From: Paracoccus maritimus
GTDB taxonomy: Bacteria; Pseudomonadota; Alphaproteobacteria; Rhodobacterales; Rhodobacteraceae
Assembly (NCBI RefSeq): GCF_025195095.1
Contig: NZ_JANAVZ010000004.1
Location: 186,001 to 250,000 of the forward strand
Direction: 5' to 3'
Length of the DNA: 64,000 nucleotides
Positions 44,979-54,504 of this stretch are shown here, in pieces. The notes beneath the pieces are model-generated. The model was not told where the DNA came from and made no database searches. It was given only the letters and a program-made list of their open reading frames with translations. A program made the translations under genes and the position numbers. The stretch's first letter is position 1. The number at the start of each line of letters is the position of its first letter.

Positions 44979-45371
44979 ATGATCGTTCGTGATTTCAACA
45001 AACTGAAAGACACCGACCGGTCGGTGTCGGATGCAAAATGGAATTCGGTGCGGATGCTGCTGGCCGATGATGGAATGGGCTTTTCGTTCCACATCACCAC
45101 GCTGCAGGCCGGGTCGGAACATACCTTCCACTACAAGCATCACTTCGAAAGCGTCTATTGCATGTCCGGACGCGGCTCGATCACCGATCTCGCCACCGGC
45201 CAGACCCACGAGATCAAGCCGGGCGTGATGTATGCACTGAACCTGAATGACAAGCACACGCTGCGGGCCGAAGAAGAACTGGTCATGGCTTGCTGCTTCA
45301 ACCCGCCCGTGACCGGGAACGAAGTCCACCGCGAAGACGGCTCTTACGCCCCGGTGGAAGAAACGGCGTAA
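44979..45371 (+). CDS. ectC: Ectoine synthase EctC
   Basis: A cupin enzyme that cyclises N-gamma-acetyl-diaminobutyrate to ectoine. 130 residues, the standard length: MIVRDFNKL start, [41 protein letters not shown] with iron-ligand residues, and the C-terminal [16 protein letters not shown] and [13 protein letters not shown]. It starts five bases after ectB. No ectD hydroxylase gene follows, so this operon makes ectoine but not hydroxyectoine. Confidence 0.95.
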   Translation: MIVRDFNKLKDTDRSVSDAKWNSVRMLLADDGMGFSFHITTLQAGSEHTFHYKHHFESVYCMSGRGSITDLATGQTHEIKPGVMYALNLNDKHTLRAEEELVMACCFNPPVTGNEVHREDGSYAPVEETA

Positions 45372-45374
45372 GAC

Positions 45375-46814
45375 ATGGCAGACACCCAGAAACATCATAC
45401 GGTCGAGAAGATCGGCGGCACGACGATGTCGCGGGTGGACGAACTGCGTGACACACTGCTGATCGGCGATCGTTCGGGCAGCGACCTGTATAATCGGATC
45501 TTCGTCGTCTCGGCGTTCGGTGGCATCACCAATTTGCTGCTGGAACACAAGAAATCCGGAGAAGCAGGCGTTTACGCCGCCTTCGCGAATTCGGACGGCG
45601 ACCATTCCTGGCATCAGGCGCTGGACCGTGTCGAGGCCGAGATGATCGCGGCGCACAAGGCGGTGCTGGATCATCCGGGCGACATTGAACGCGCCGACGC
45701 GTTTGTCCGCGACCGCCTGCTTGGCGCACGCAACTGTCTGATCGACCTTCAGCGCCTGTGTTCCTATGGCCATTTCCGTCTGTCAGAGCACATGCTGCAA
45801 ACGCGTGAACTGCTATCCGGGTTGGGCGAGGCGCATTCTGCCTTTGTCACATCGCTGATGCTTCAGCGCGCAAGTGTGAATGCCCGTTTCATCGATCTGT
45901 CGGGATGGCGGGACGAGGGCAACGTAACCCTGGACCAGCGGATCGAAGGCGCGATGTCGGGCGTCGATCCCGCGACCGAGATGCCTATCGTCACCGGATA
46001 CGCGCAATGTGCCGAAGGTCTGATGCGTGAATTCGACCGCGGCTATTCCGAGGTGACGTTCTCGCGTCTGGCCGCACTGACCGGCGCGCGCGAGGCGATC
46101 ATCCACAAGGAATTCCACCTCAGCTCGGCGGATCCGAACCTTGTCGGTCAGGATGCGGTGCGCAAGCTGGGTCGCACGAACTATGACGTGGCCGACCAGT
46201 TGTCGAATCTGGGGATGGAGGCGATCCACCCGAAAGCCGCCAAGACCCTGCGTCAATCGGGCGTCCCGCTGCGCGTCACCAATGCTTTCGAACCTCACGA
46301 TCCAGGCACGTTGATCGACGACCAGCCGGCCGAGAGCCCGGCCGTCGAAATCGTCACCGGGCTGGACCTGTTCGCGCTGGAAGTGTTCGAACAGGACATG
46401 GTGGGCGTGAAAGGCTACGACGCGACGATCATCGACATCCTGACGCGTCACGATGTGCGCATCGTATCGAAGGTGTCGAACGCCAATACGATCACGCATT
46501 ACGTCGACAGCAGCCTGAAAGTGCTTCGCCGGGTCGAGAAGGATCTGCAGGCGAAATACCCGTCTGCCGTCATCACCTCGCGCTCGATCGCGATGGTGGC
46601 CGCTGTTGGGCGCGATTTGGACACGCTGGCCGTTCTCAGCCGTGGCCTCAACGCTCTGGCCGAAAACGGGCTGGAGGCGATCGGCGCCACGCAGGGCCCT
46701 CGCCCGGTCGATGTCCAGTTCATCGTCGAACGCGAGATCATGAAGCCGGCGATCAAGGCGCTGCACCGCGCACTAGTCGAATCCGACGCCCGGACGGTGC
46801 AAGAAGCCGCCTGA
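45375..46814 (+). CDS. ask: Aspartate kinase of the ectoine operon (Ask_Ect)
   Basis: Supplies aspartyl phosphate for ectoine synthesis, and is thought to escape normal feedback control. 479 residues with the kinase opening VEKIGGTTMSRVDEL, NRIFVVSAFGGITNLLLEHK, ARFIDLSGW, TGYAQCAEG, FSRLAALTGAREAIIHKEFH and HPKAAKTLRQSGVPLRVTN. Two ACT-like units close the protein (about residues 320-470). This long form differs from LysC and is typical of ectABC-ask clusters. It starts three bases after ectC; a terminator follows. Confidence 0.93.
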   Translation: MADTQKHHTVEKIGGTTMSRVDELRDTLLIGDRSGSDLYNRIFVVSAFGGITNLLLEHKKSGEAGVYAAFANSDGDHSWHQALDRVEAEMIAAHKAVLDHPGDIERADAFVRDRLLGARNCLIDLQRLCSYGHFRLSEHMLQTRELLSGLGEAHSAFVTSLMLQRASVNARFIDLSGWRDEGNVTLDQRIEGAMSGVDPATEMPIVTGYAQCAEGLMREFDRGYSEVTFSRLAALTGAREAIIHKEFHLSSADPNLVGQDAVRKLGRTNYDVADQLSNLGMEAIHPKAAKTLRQSGVPLRVTNAFEPHDPGTLIDDQPAESPAVEIVTGLDLFALEVFEQDMVGVKGYDATIIDILTRHDVRIVSKVSNANTITHYVDSSLKVLRRVEKDLQAKYPSAVITSRSIAMVAAVGRDLDTLAVLSRGLNALAENGLEAIGATQGPRPVDVQFIVEREIMKPAIKALHRALVESDARTVQEAA

Positions 46815-46836
46815 TCGCAATATACGCAAGAAGTGG

Positions 46837-46863
46837 AAAGGGCCCCGGCGACGGGGCCTTTTT
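46837..46863 (+). terminator. Intrinsic terminator after the ectoine operon
   Basis: GGCCCCG (46841-46847) pairs with CGGGGCC (46852-46858) around a GCGA tetraloop, extended by AAAG/TTTT, and ends in five T. Confidence 0.85.
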
Positions 46864-46921
46864 CATGCGACCAGATCTGGGGATCACTTGGTCCACAGCG
46901 TCAAGCACGCGGGTTTTGCTG

Positions 46922-46954
46922 GTTGGGGCGGCAAGCCGCAGAGGATACCCCAAC
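46922..46954. other. Nested inverted repeat in the gap after the ectoine operon
   Basis: GTTGGGG (46922-46928) pairs with CCCCAAC (46948-46954), and GCGGC/GCCGC lies inside. There is no T run, no tRNA fold and no gene in the 46864-47034 gap. Its meaning is unclear. Confidence 0.25.
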
Positions 46955-47034
46955 GACCACACGGCTTTGCATGCCGCATCGTGGATGTTACGAACTCGGT
47001 GGCTCGTGATACCCTCTGGTCGTCGGTCGCAGCC

Positions 47035-47724
47035 CTAGACGATGCGCGTCTCCAGCGGGGTCAGCCCGTCGATCTCGACCCGCACGACTTGCCCTCGTTC
47101 CACCGCACCGACGCCTGCCGGGGTGCCGGTATAGATCAGATCACCCGGTGCCAGCGCGACCAGTGATGACAGATGCCCGATCACCTCGGGCACCGACCAG
47201 ATCATCTGCGCCAGATCGCCATCCTGGCGGATGATCCCATCTACTGTCAGCCGGATTGCGCCACTGTCGCGCGGACCTGTGCCGGACACCGGATGAATAA
47301 CGCCGCAGCCCGCCGACTGATCGAACCCCTTCGCCATGTCCCACGGCCGGCCGGCTTTCTTCGCCTGCGCCTGCAGGTCGCGTCGGGTGAAGTCGTTGCC
47401 GGCGGCATAGCCCCAGACATGGTCCTGCGCGTCAGCCGGCGCGATGTCGCGACCGCCGTGGCCAATCGCCACGACCAGTTCCGCCTCGAAATGCAGATCG
47501 GCGGTCTGCGGTGGATAGCGCAGATCGCCGTTATCCGTCAGCAGCGCATCGGCGGGCTTGGTAAAGAAGAACGGCGGCTCGCGGTCGGGGTCATGGCCCA
47601 TCTCGCGCGCATGTTCGGCATAGTTGCGGCCCACACAAAAGATCCGCCGCACCGGAAAACGCGCAGCCTGCCCCGCGACCGGCACCGACGGCAGCGGAGC
47701 TGGGGCGAAGACATAGTCCATCAT
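47035..47724 (-). CDS. Fumarylacetoacetate hydrolase family protein
   Basis: 229 residues of the FAH fold. It has RRIFCVGRNYAEHAREMG, FTKPADALL, the metal-binding acidic residues in DLHFEAELVVAIG, DFTRRDLQ, the lysine segment AKGFDQSAGCG and TGTPAGVGAVERGQ. Such enzymes hydrolyse or decarboxylate acylpyruvates and related beta-diketo acids; the closest type is the acylpyruvase/isomerase group. It starts inside the VOC stop codon (ATGA) and so follows it in one operon. Confidence 0.85.
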   Translation of the reverse strand: MMDYVFAPAPLPSVPVAGQAARFPVRRIFCVGRNYAEHAREMGHDPDREPPFFFTKPADALLTDNGDLRYPPQTADLHFEAELVVAIGHGGRDIAPADAQDHVWGYAAGNDFTRRDLQAQAKKAGRPWDMAKGFDQSAGCGVIHPVSGTGPRDSGAIRLTVDGIIRQDGDLAQMIWSVPEVIGHLSSLVALAPGDLIYTGTPAGVGAVERGQVVRVEIDGLTPLETRIV

Positions 47725-48134
47725 GATGCGAACAGCCCGTCGAAGTTGCGAAAACCCTTGATCTCGATCGGGTTTCCGGAAGGATCGAAGAAGAACATTG
47801 TCCTCTGTTCACCCGGCTGATCCTGGAACCGGATCACGGGCGGAATGTCGAAGGCGACCCCCTTTGCCGCCAGCCGGTCGGCCAGGGCCATCCAATCTGG
47901 CAGCGGCAGGACCACGCCCATATGCGGCATCATCACCATGTGGTCGCCAACCTTGCCAGTGCGGCTTGTGCCGAACGGCTGGCCCAGATGCAGAGAAAGC
48001 TGGTGTCCGAAGAAATCAAAATCGATCCAGCTATCGGTCGAGCGTCCCTCGGCGCAGCCCAGAACCTCGCCGTAGAACCGACGCGCCGCCTCCAGGTCGG
48101 TGACATGAATTGCCAGATGAAACAGTGATCGCAT
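47721..48134 (-). CDS. VOC-superfamily dioxygenase or lyase-like protein
   Basis: A 137-residue single-chain vicinal-oxygen-chelate protein: FHLAIHVTDLEAARRFYGEVLG at the N-terminus provides the first metal His, and FFDPSGNPIEIKGFRN at the C-terminus provides the Glu. The middle FGHQLSLHLG supplies a second His. Substrate unknown; its coupling to an FAH-family gene suggests a joint role in aromatic or keto-acid breakdown. The ATG at 48134 lies behind AGGAGGAC. Confidence 0.8.
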   Translation of the reverse strand: MRSLFHLAIHVTDLEAARRFYGEVLGCAEGRSTDSWIDFDFFGHQLSLHLGQPFGTSRTGKVGDHMVMMPHMGVVLPLPDWMALADRLAAKGVAFDIPPVIRFQDQPGEQRTMFFFDPSGNPIEIKGFRNFDGLFAS

Positions 48135-48246
48135 GGTGTCCTCCTGTGCATCAGCTAGCCGATCGATTCGCCCTGCGCCATGGAAAAGCTTGCATCATAC
48201 CCCTTCGACATGCCGATAATGGAATGCGAACAGGAGGAGACGCGCA

Positions 48247-48702
48247 ATGAAACTGATCGGAACACTCATCGTGGCGGCTGCCGCGATCTGGGCGCTGGCG
48301 AGCGGCCCGGTCGTCGCACAGGACGGCTATGCACCCCAGAAGGTCGTCTATCACATCAATGAAACCGGCGGCGATGACGGAAGCGGCTACAAGGGGGCGC
48401 TTGGCAATATCCGCAATCACATCAAGGCCGTCGGAAAGGATAATCTGGACCTGCGCGTCGTCATGCATGGGGATGGGCTCGACCTGCTGGCGAAGGCCAA
48501 GGACAACCAGCAACTGCAGGGCCTGATCTCGGGCCTGAAGAATGATGGCGTACGTTTTCTTGTCTGCAACAACACCTTGGAAGGTCGCGACATCGACGCA
48601 GAGACAGATCTGTTCGATGTCTGGCCGGAAGACATCGTGCCGTCCGGGGTGGCGGAACTGGGCAAGCTGCAAATGGAAGGTTTCGCCTATATCAAACCCT
48701 GA
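48247..48702 (+). CDS. Secreted DsrE-family protein
   Basis: A 151-residue protein with a Sec signal peptide (residues 1-24, ending GPVVAQ). The mature part is DsrE/DsrF-like: VVYHINETGGDDGSGYKGALGNI, DLRVVMHGDGLDLL and RFLVCNNTLEGRDI with one cysteine. Such proteins handle sulfur species or bind small ligands in the periplasm. AGGAGGAG lies seven bases before the ATG. It ends just before the ssrA promoter. Confidence 0.75.
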   Translation: MKLIGTLIVAAAAIWALASGPVVAQDGYAPQKVVYHINETGGDDGSGYKGALGNIRNHIKAVGKDNLDLRVVMHGDGLDLLAKAKDNQQLQGLISGLKNDGVRFLVCNNTLEGRDIDAETDLFDVWPEDIVPSGVAELGKLQMEGFAYIKP

Positions 48703-48709
48703 CACCGCC

Positions 48710-48738
48710 TTGCGGCGCACCGGGTCCGCCCCTATATT
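48710..48738 (+). promoter_or_regulatory. Promoter of ssrA
   Basis: TTGCGG (48710-48715) and TATATT (48733-48738) are spaced by exactly 17 bases. They lie immediately downstream of the DsrE gene and upstream of the tmRNA, and predict a start near 48745. Confidence 0.65.
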
Positions 48739-48744
48739 GGGACT

Positions 48745-49062
48745 GTTCGGCGCAAGCCGGACTATGGACATAAACGCGCTCGTAATAAGCGGATCGGACC
48801 CGGGGGCGGTACCCGGCGGCTCCACCAAAAATCACCTCGTTGGGGGATCATGGGGCCGAAACAGGATCGACGAACGTCTAAAGGGGTTTGCTTTGTCCCG
48901 GTGAGCTACCACCGTTATCGGTGCGAAATGTACAGTTGCCAACGACAACCGTGCTCCGGTCGCTCTGGCTGCGTAAGCAGCTCGAGTAACCGAAACCTAA
49001 CTCCTTGCGCCTAGCAGCGTAAGGCGGGGCCCGCAGGAGCCTTGCAACAGAATCCTGCACCT
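48745..49062 (+). ncRNA. ssrA: tmRNA, circularly permuted two-piece form
   Basis: The acceptor piece comes first: T-stem CCGGG/CCCGG around the loop GGCGGTA (48800-48816), then CGGCTCC-A-CCA (48817-48827). After an intervening segment the mature 5' end GGGGCCG (48852-48858) begins the coding piece and pairs with CGGCTCC, including a G-U third pair that marks alanine identity. The tag frame runs from GCC at 48938 to TAA at 48974-48976 and reads ANDNRAPVALAA. The order shows the permuted alphaproteobacterial form that is cut into two RNAs. The 5' and 3' ends given are approximate. Confidence 0.95.
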
Positions 49063-49203
49063 TCACCCCTTTTATCGATTGGCTTGCAGCCGCCGCGGCA
49101 GATCGCGGCCGGTCGGCACATTTTGCCCGGCAGGCGCGAACACGCCCCCTTTTCATCGCCCGTCAGATCCCTATGCTTGGCCCCAATCAGCAGAGGTGAC
49201 GGC

Positions 49204-49689
49204 ATGGCGCGGTCAGGGATCGACTACGGTGGAATGATGCATCGCGCGATGCAGGGACTGATCGCGCGCGTGCTGGAAGGCGTGGCCCGGGACGGGCTGC
49301 CTGGTGATCATCATTTCTTCATCACCTTCGATACCCGTGAAGATGGCGTCGAGATGGCCGACTGGCTGCGCGAACGCTATCCCGAAGAAATGACCATCGT
49401 CATCCAAAGCTGGTTCGAAAATCTGATCATCGACGATGAGGGTTTCGGCATCACGCTGAATTTCGGAAACTCGCCCGAACCCTTGCGGATCCCGTTCGAC
49501 GCGCTGCGGACCTTTGTCGATCCTTCGGTCGAATTCGGCCTGCGTTTCGAAACGCAGGACAGCGATGACGACGAAGAGCACGAGGACGCCGAATACCAGC
49601 TTGACGACGATCAGGGCAGCGACGACAGCCCCGACGACATTCCCCCCGGCGGTGGCGAGGTCGTTCAGTTGGATCGCTGGCGCAAGTAG
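49204..49689 (+). CDS. sspB: ClpXP specificity adaptor SspB
   Basis: A 161-residue adaptor that binds ssrA-tagged proteins and hands them to ClpXP. The fold is visible as GMMHRAMQGLIARVLEGVA, HHFFITFDTREDGVEM, MTIVIQSWFENL, FGITLNFGNSPEPLRIPFDAL and FVDPSVEFGLRF. A disordered acidic linker follows, and the basic ClpX-docking tail GEVVQLDRWRK ends the protein. The ATG at 49204 has AGAGGTGA before it. It lies directly after ssrA, which makes the tag it recognises. Confidence 0.92.
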   Translation: MARSGIDYGGMMHRAMQGLIARVLEGVARDGLPGDHHFFITFDTREDGVEMADWLRERYPEEMTIVIQSWFENLIIDDEGFGITLNFGNSPEPLRIPFDALRTFVDPSVEFGLRFETQDSDDDEEHEDAEYQLDDDQGSDDSPDDIPPGGGEVVQLDRWRK

Positions 49690-49752
49690 GCGTCATACGT
49701 CTGTAACCCGTTTGAAATAGGTCGGACTTCGGCATACCAGCAGGAGTCCGCC

Positions 49753-50322
49753 ATGTCAGACCTGTCGTTATTCTTTCGCCAGTTCATCCGGCACCCATCC
49801 GAGATCCGAGCGGTTGCGCCGACCGGACGCGCGGCTGCCCGTGAAATGGCGCGGGTGATCACGCCGGACATGCGTGCGGTGGCCGAGATCGGGGCAGGCA
49901 CGGGCACCATCACGCGCGCCATCCTTGGGCGTGGTCTGCCGCCAGAGGCGCTGGAACTTTACGAACTGAATGCGGCCTTCTGCGACAGGCTTCGGACCCT
50001 GTATCCCGGCACCCGCGTCCACAACCTGCCCGCGCAGGAAATGGTCAATGTCGGGCGGGCGAATCTTGACGCGGTGATCTCGGGTGTGCCGACCCTGCCG
50101 ATGCCGGATGCGTTGCAGGCGGCCATCGTCGGCGCGGCGCTGCAGATGATGCGGCCGGGCGCCGCCTTTGTGCAGATCACCTATGGCCCGCTGCCGCCGC
50201 TGTCGGAAAGCGTGCGGCGCCAGTTCGGGCTGCGCCACGAACGCAGCAGGCGCATCTGGGCCAATCTGCCGCCCGCACGCGTCTATGTCTTCCGACAGGA
50301 CCGTGCGACGCCCGGCCTATGA
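49753..50322 (+). CDS. SAM-dependent methyltransferase, phospholipid N-methyltransferase-like
   Basis: 189 residues with the SAM motif AVAEIGAGTGTITRAIL, an N-terminal FFRQFIRHPSEIRAVAPTGRAAA typical of PmtA-type enzymes, and a post-motif ELNAAFCDRLRTLYPGTRVHN. Members methylate phosphatidylethanolamine toward phosphatidylcholine; related proteins act on rRNA adenine. The membrane-lipid role is the more likely but is not proven. It overlaps the convergent LytTR gene by six bases. Confidence 0.7.
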   Translation: MSDLSLFFRQFIRHPSEIRAVAPTGRAAAREMARVITPDMRAVAEIGAGTGTITRAILGRGLPPEALELYELNAAFCDRLRTLYPGTRVHNLPAQEMVNVGRANLDAVISGVPTLPMPDALQAAIVGAALQMMRPGAAFVQITYGPLPPLSESVRRQFGLRHERSRRIWANLPPARVYVFRQDRATPGL

Positions 50323-51096
50323 TCCCACCCTGCTGCGCACATCTGTCAGGTAGCTGCGGCTGACAGGGATCTGCGCGCCATCGGCGGTCCTCAGCATCAG
50401 CCGGGCGTTCCTGCCCGACGACCGAACCGTCTGAATATCGTCGCGCAGCGCGATCCAGTGCGAACGATGCACCCTGATCCCCGGCGCAGGATCGGTTTCG
50501 GCGATGGCGTCCGAAAACCGCATCAGCAGCATCTCGCGGCCCCGGTCTGTGACGACGAGGACATAGTGATCCTGCACCTCGATCCGGATCAGCGCGCCGC
50601 GCGCCGGCGCAGGCAATCGCCGCAGCAGCGCGGGCGCTGACACCGTGTCCGAGGAGGGTGGATCCGGTTGGTCCAGCGCCAGCCAGTTCAGCGCGCATAC
50701 CGCGACACTGACCGGCAGCGCGTGGGCGACACCCAGCACAATGCCGGAGAGGTCGATCCTGTCACCAAGGATGACCCGGTCGACCAGCGTCACCATGACC
50801 CCGATCGGCAGCGCCGCGATGGCCCCGGCGATCAGAAGGCGGATGAATGCGCCGGGAACGACGCGCTGCAGAAGCGATCCCGACAGGACTGCCGCGGAAA
50901 GGGCGAACAGCCACGCCAGCGCCTGCACGATCAGCCAGTATCCCAGCCGTGCGGCGGGTGGCAGCCGGTCATATGTCCCGAACGGTCCGGTCACGGCGAA
51001 CAGTCCCACCACCACCGCGAACACGATCCACAGGCGCGGCAGCGACAAGTTGTGCTGCAACTCGCGAAGCGCGGAATGCAGGTCTTTTGCGTTCAC
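50317..51096 (-). CDS. Membrane-bound LytTR-type DNA-binding regulator
   Basis: I start at the GTG at 51096 with GGAG seven bases upstream. 259 residues: four hydrophobic segments in the first 150 residues, then a LytTR DNA-binding domain (ALIRIEVQDHYVLVVTDRG, VRVHRSHWIALRDDIQTV-like order and PVSRSYLTDVRS). It has no receiver domain, so it is not a classical response regulator; the membrane part may sense directly. Its targets are not apparent. Confidence 0.75.
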   Translation of the reverse strand: MNAKDLHSALRELQHNLSLPRLWIVFAVVVGLFAVTGPFGTYDRLPPAARLGYWLIVQALAWLFALSAAVLSGSLLQRVVPGAFIRLLIAGAIAALPIGVMVTLVDRVILGDRIDLSGIVLGVAHALPVSVAVCALNWLALDQPDPPSSDTVSAPALLRRLPAPARGALIRIEVQDHYVLVVTDRGREMLLMRFSDAIAETDPAPGIRVHRSHWIALRDDIQTVRSSGRNARLMLRTADGAQIPVSRSYLTDVRSRVGS

Positions 51097-51200
51097 GCAT
51101 TTCTCCGGTCGGACGGCGCAGGCCGCGTTGATGATCTGCCCCAAGAATGGCCAGTTGCATGGGCAACCGCAACCGATGCTGCCCGGAAGGAGGCCCGACC

Positions 51201-51686
51201 ATGTTCGACCCGCTGATCCACGCCCCGATTGCGATCCAGATCCATGTCGCGGTGGTCATTCCGGCCGCTTTGCTGGGTGTCGCCCTGCTGCTGGGGCGCA
51301 AGGGCACGAACCGTCATCGCTTCTGGGGCAGGATCTGGATCATCCTGATGGTGGTCGCGGCGGTCGCGTCCTTCTGGATCCAGACGATCCGCATGATCGG
51401 GCCATTCTCGCCGATCCATCTGCTGTCGGCCCTGACGCTTGTCCTGTGCGTGCGGATCCCGATGCTTGCGCGCGCGGGTCGGATCACCGCACACCGCCGC
51501 AGTGTGACGCAGCTTTTCTGGTTCGCGCTGGTGGGCGCTGGCGCCTTCACCTTCCTGCCGGGCCGGATCATGCATCACGTCGCGTTTTCGGCGGGGCAGT
51601 CGTGGGCTTTGGTGTTTCTGGGCCTTCTTGCGGCAGGGTTGGTCTGGCTGGCGATCCATACACGCGCCGCGCGGGAGTTCAGGTAA
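51201..51686 (+). CDS. DUF2306 membrane protein
   Basis: 161 residues with four predicted membrane helices. The DUF2306 pattern is seen in HAPIAIQIHVAVVIPAALLG, KGTNRHRFWGRIWIILM, SPIHLLSALTL and RRSVTQLFWFALVGAGAFTFLPGR. The start ATG at 51201 follows GGAAGGAGG. Function unknown; it is divergent from the LytTR gene, which may regulate it. Confidence 0.8.
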   Translation: MFDPLIHAPIAIQIHVAVVIPAALLGVALLLGRKGTNRHRFWGRIWIILMVVAAVASFWIQTIRMIGPFSPIHLLSALTLVLCVRIPMLARAGRITAHRRSVTQLFWFALVGAGAFTFLPGRIMHHVAFSAGQSWALVFLGLLAAGLVWLAIHTRAAREFR

Positions 51687-51756
51687 AATCGCGGCTGACA
51701 TCTTGCCTTCCGCGTGCATCCATGGCGATCTTCACGCGCAAGCGAAGGAACCGCCC

Positions 51757-52650
51757 ATGACCCTTTTCCAAGGCATCTCGGCCTTCCCGATCACCCCGAC
51801 AGATGCCGATGGCTGCGCCGATCCTGCCGCGTTGAGGCGGCTTCTGGATCGGCTAGTCGCCGCGCGGGTCGATTCGGTCGGTCTTCTGGGCAGCACGGGC
51901 GGATATGCCTATCTTGGGCTGGCCGAACGTCAGCGCGTCCTGGACCTGGCTCTGGCGCGGGTCGACGGACAGGTTCCGGTTGTCACCGGCGTCGGCGCCC
52001 TGCGCACGGCCGATGCCGTGGCATTGGCGCGGCACGCCGAACGCGCCGGTGCCAACGGATTGCTGCTGGCACCCGTCAGCTATACGCCGCTGACCGAGGA
52101 CGAGGTGTTCCATCACTTCGCAGCCGTGTCCGAGGCCGCGGGACTGCCGCTATGCATCTACAACAATCCATCGACCACGCATTTCAGCTTTTCCGTGCCG
52201 CTGCTGGCCCGCCTCGCGCAATTGCCCAATATCTGCGCGGTCAAGATGCCTCTGCCTGGGGATGGCGATTTCGCGGGCGAGATCGGGCGTCTTCGCGATG
52301 CCCTGCCCCCGGATTTCGTCATCGGCTACAGTGGCGACTGGGGTGCGGCGCCCTCACTGCTGGCCGGGGCGGATGCGTTCTTCAGCGTCGCCGCCGGATT
52401 GCTGCCCGAACCGTTCCTGCGGCTGGGGCGCGCCGCGATGTCGGACGATGCGACACTGACCGGGCGGATCGATGCGGCCTTCGGGCTGCTGTGGTCCCTG
52501 TTCCGCGACTTCGGCAGTCTTCGGGTCGTTTACGCCGCCGCCAATAAGCTGGGACTGTCCGACGCCCAACCACCTCTGCCGATCCTGCCCCTGCCCGGGA
52601 CACAACATGACAGGCTTCGCGAAGCGCTGGAGGCGCTGCCGCGGCCTTAA
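51757..52650 (+). CDS. DapA-family dihydrodipicolinate synthase-like lyase
   Basis: 297 residues, a TIM-barrel aldolase of the DHDPS/N-acetylneuraminate lyase class. It shows [13 protein letters not shown], the pyruvate-site [11 protein letters not shown] (where DapA has GTTGE), the YTP tyrosine in [20 protein letters not shown] and the Schiff-base Lys in ICAVKMPLP. The altered GSTGGY segment suggests a substrate other than aspartate semialdehyde, so I do not name it dapA. It is monocistronic and lies before fumC. Confidence 0.8.
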   Translation: MTLFQGISAFPITPTDADGCADPAALRRLLDRLVAARVDSVGLLGSTGGYAYLGLAERQRVLDLALARVDGQVPVVTGVGALRTADAVALARHAERAGANGLLLAPVSYTPLTEDEVFHHFAAVSEAAGLPLCIYNNPSTTHFSFSVPLLARLAQLPNICAVKMPLPGDGDFAGEIGRLRDALPPDFVIGYSGDWGAAPSLLAGADAFFSVAAGLLPEPFLRLGRAAMSDDATLTGRIDAAFGLLWSLFRDFGSLRVVYAAANKLGLSDAQPPLPILPLPGTQHDRLREALEALPRP

Positions 52651-52729
52651 CGGCATACGACTGCATACGAATTGCCAATCAGGCCACCGGGCGGTAAAAC
52701 CGCCGCGAAACCGCGAGGGAGCCATCATC

Positions 52730-54124
52730 ATGACCAAGACCCGCACTGAAACCGACAGCTTCGGCCCGCTGGAGGTGGACGCCAGCAAATATTGGGGCGC
52801 CCAGACCCAACGCTCGATCATGAATTTCCCCATCGGCTGGGAACGTCAGCCGGTCGCGATCATTCGCGCGCTGGGGGCAATCAAGCTGGCTGCGGCGCGG
52901 ATCAACATGTCTGAGGGCAAGCTGGACGAACGCATCGGTCGCGCGATGGAACAGGCCGCCACCGAGGTCTTCGAGGGTAAATTTGACGACAACTTCCCCT
53001 TGGTCGTCTGGCAGACCGGGTCGGGCACGCAGTCGAACATGAACGCCAACGAGGTCATCAGCAATCGCGCCATCGAGATCCTCGGCGGCAAGCTGGGCAG
53101 CAAGGATCCCGTTCACCCCAACGACCACTGCAATATGGGGCAGTCTTCGAACGACACCTTCCCGACCGCGATGCATGTCGGCATCGGCATGATGGCCCGC
53201 GACGTGCTGATCCCCGGCCTGGAAAAGCTGCACAAGGCGCTGGAAGACAAGTCGCAGGAATTCAAGGACATCATCAAGATCGGTCGCACCCATACCCAGG
53301 ACGCCACGCCGCTGACCTTGGGCCAGGAATTCGGCGGTTACGCCCATCAGGTGAAGATGGGTATCGAGCGTGTGCGGATGTGCCTGCCGCAGATCTACGA
53401 ACTGGCACAGGGCGGCACCGCCGTGGGCACAGGGCTGAACACCAGGAAGGGCTGGGACACCGCCATCGCGGCCGAAATCGCCAAGATTACCGACCTGCCC
53501 TTCGTGACAGCGCCGAACAAATTCGAGGCGCTGGCCGCCCATGATGCGATGGTGTTCTTTTCCGGCGCGCTTAAGACGGTTGCCGCATCGCTGTTCAAGA
53601 TTGCGAACGACATGCGTCTGCTCGGCTCGGGGCCGCGTTCGGGTCTGGGCGAACTGATCCTGCCGGAAAACGAACCGGGATCGTCGATCATGCCCGGCAA
53701 GGTGAACCCGACCCAGGCCGAGGCGCTGACCATGGCCTGCGCGCATGTGATGGGCAACGACGCCGCCGTCACGTTTGCGGGGTCGCAGGGACATTTCGAA
53801 CTGAATGTCTATAACCCGATGATGTCCTATAACGTCATGCAGTCCATGCAGCTACTGGGCGATGCGGCCAGCAGCTTTACCGACAACATGGTGGTCGGCA
53901 CCAAGGCCAATATCGAGCGGATCGAAAAGCTGATGAAGGAATCGCTGATGCTGGTCACGGCGCTGGCCCCGACCATCGGCTATGATAACGCCACCAAGGT
54001 CGCGAAGACCGCGCACAAGAACGGCACGACGTTGCGCGAAGAGGCGATCGCGCTTGGCTTCGTGGATGGCGAGACCTTTGACCGGATCGTGCGCCCCGAG
54101 GACATGATCGGTCCAAAGGATTGA
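52730..54124 (+). CDS. fumC: Fumarase class II
   Basis: The oxygen-stable fumarase of the TCA cycle, converting fumarate to malate. 464 residues, standard length: [61 protein letters not shown], the signature [13 protein letters not shown] and the catalytic-loop context. The ATG at 52730 has GAGGGAG upstream. The stop overlaps the next small gene as TTGA, and three small genes follow in tight order. Confidence 0.96.
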   Translation: MTKTRTETDSFGPLEVDASKYWGAQTQRSIMNFPIGWERQPVAIIRALGAIKLAAARINMSEGKLDERIGRAMEQAATEVFEGKFDDNFPLVVWQTGSGTQSNMNANEVISNRAIEILGGKLGSKDPVHPNDHCNMGQSSNDTFPTAMHVGIGMMARDVLIPGLEKLHKALEDKSQEFKDIIKIGRTHTQDATPLTLGQEFGGYAHQVKMGIERVRMCLPQIYELAQGGTAVGTGLNTRKGWDTAIAAEIAKITDLPFVTAPNKFEALAAHDAMVFFSGALKTVAASLFKIANDMRLLGSGPRSGLGELILPENEPGSSIMPGKVNPTQAEALTMACAHVMGNDAAVTFAGSQGHFELNVYNPMMSYNVMQSMQLLGDAASSFTDNMVVGTKANIERIEKLMKESLMLVTALAPTIGYDNATKVAKTAHKNGTTLREEAIALGFVDGETFDRIVRPEDMIGPKD

Positions 54125-54504
54125 CGGCGGATACGCCGCAACTGAAACTTCGGGGCGCGGTGGCTGATGCCGTCGCGCTCTGGTCCCTCGCTTTCCCGGA
54201 CATGTCGGCCGAACCGACCGGCGCAGACGGCCCACCGTGCGCGCAGCGGGTCGAGATCGCCGGCCAACCGCTGATCCTGACCGGTGGAACGCCTGACGAC
54301 GAACCCGCAGATGCGCGGCCGTTCTGCCTGTTGATCCGCTGTGACAGCGCGACCCGGATGGACCGGATCGCCCGGATTCTGGCAACCGGCGGAGATATCC
54401 TGATGCCGCTGGGTGAATATCCCTTCGCGCCGCGCTATACTTGGCTGACCGACAGGTTCGGCGTCAGCTGGCAGATCGCGCTGACATCAGGGGAAAGCGC
54501 ATGA
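54121..54504 (+). CDS. VOC/PhnB-like small protein
   Basis: 127 residues, start a TTG that overlaps the fumC stop (TTGA). It has a single VOC-type unit without the usual metal-His pair: [62 protein letters not shown], the last matching PhnB-like ends. The N-terminus of a normal PhnB fold is shortened. Function unknown. It is translationally coupled to fumC and to the DUF4169 gene. Confidence 0.6.
   Translation: MTADTPQLKLRGAVADAVALWSLAFPDMSAEPTGADGPPCAQRVEIAGQPLILTGGTPDDEPADARPFCLLIRCDSATRMDRIARILATGGDILMPLGEYPFAPRYTWLTDRFGVSWQIALTSGESA

Noticed and set aside
46922-46954. Possible tRNA or attachment site after the ectoine operon
   Set aside because: The nested repeat does not fold as a tRNA, and there is no integrase or target duplication nearby.
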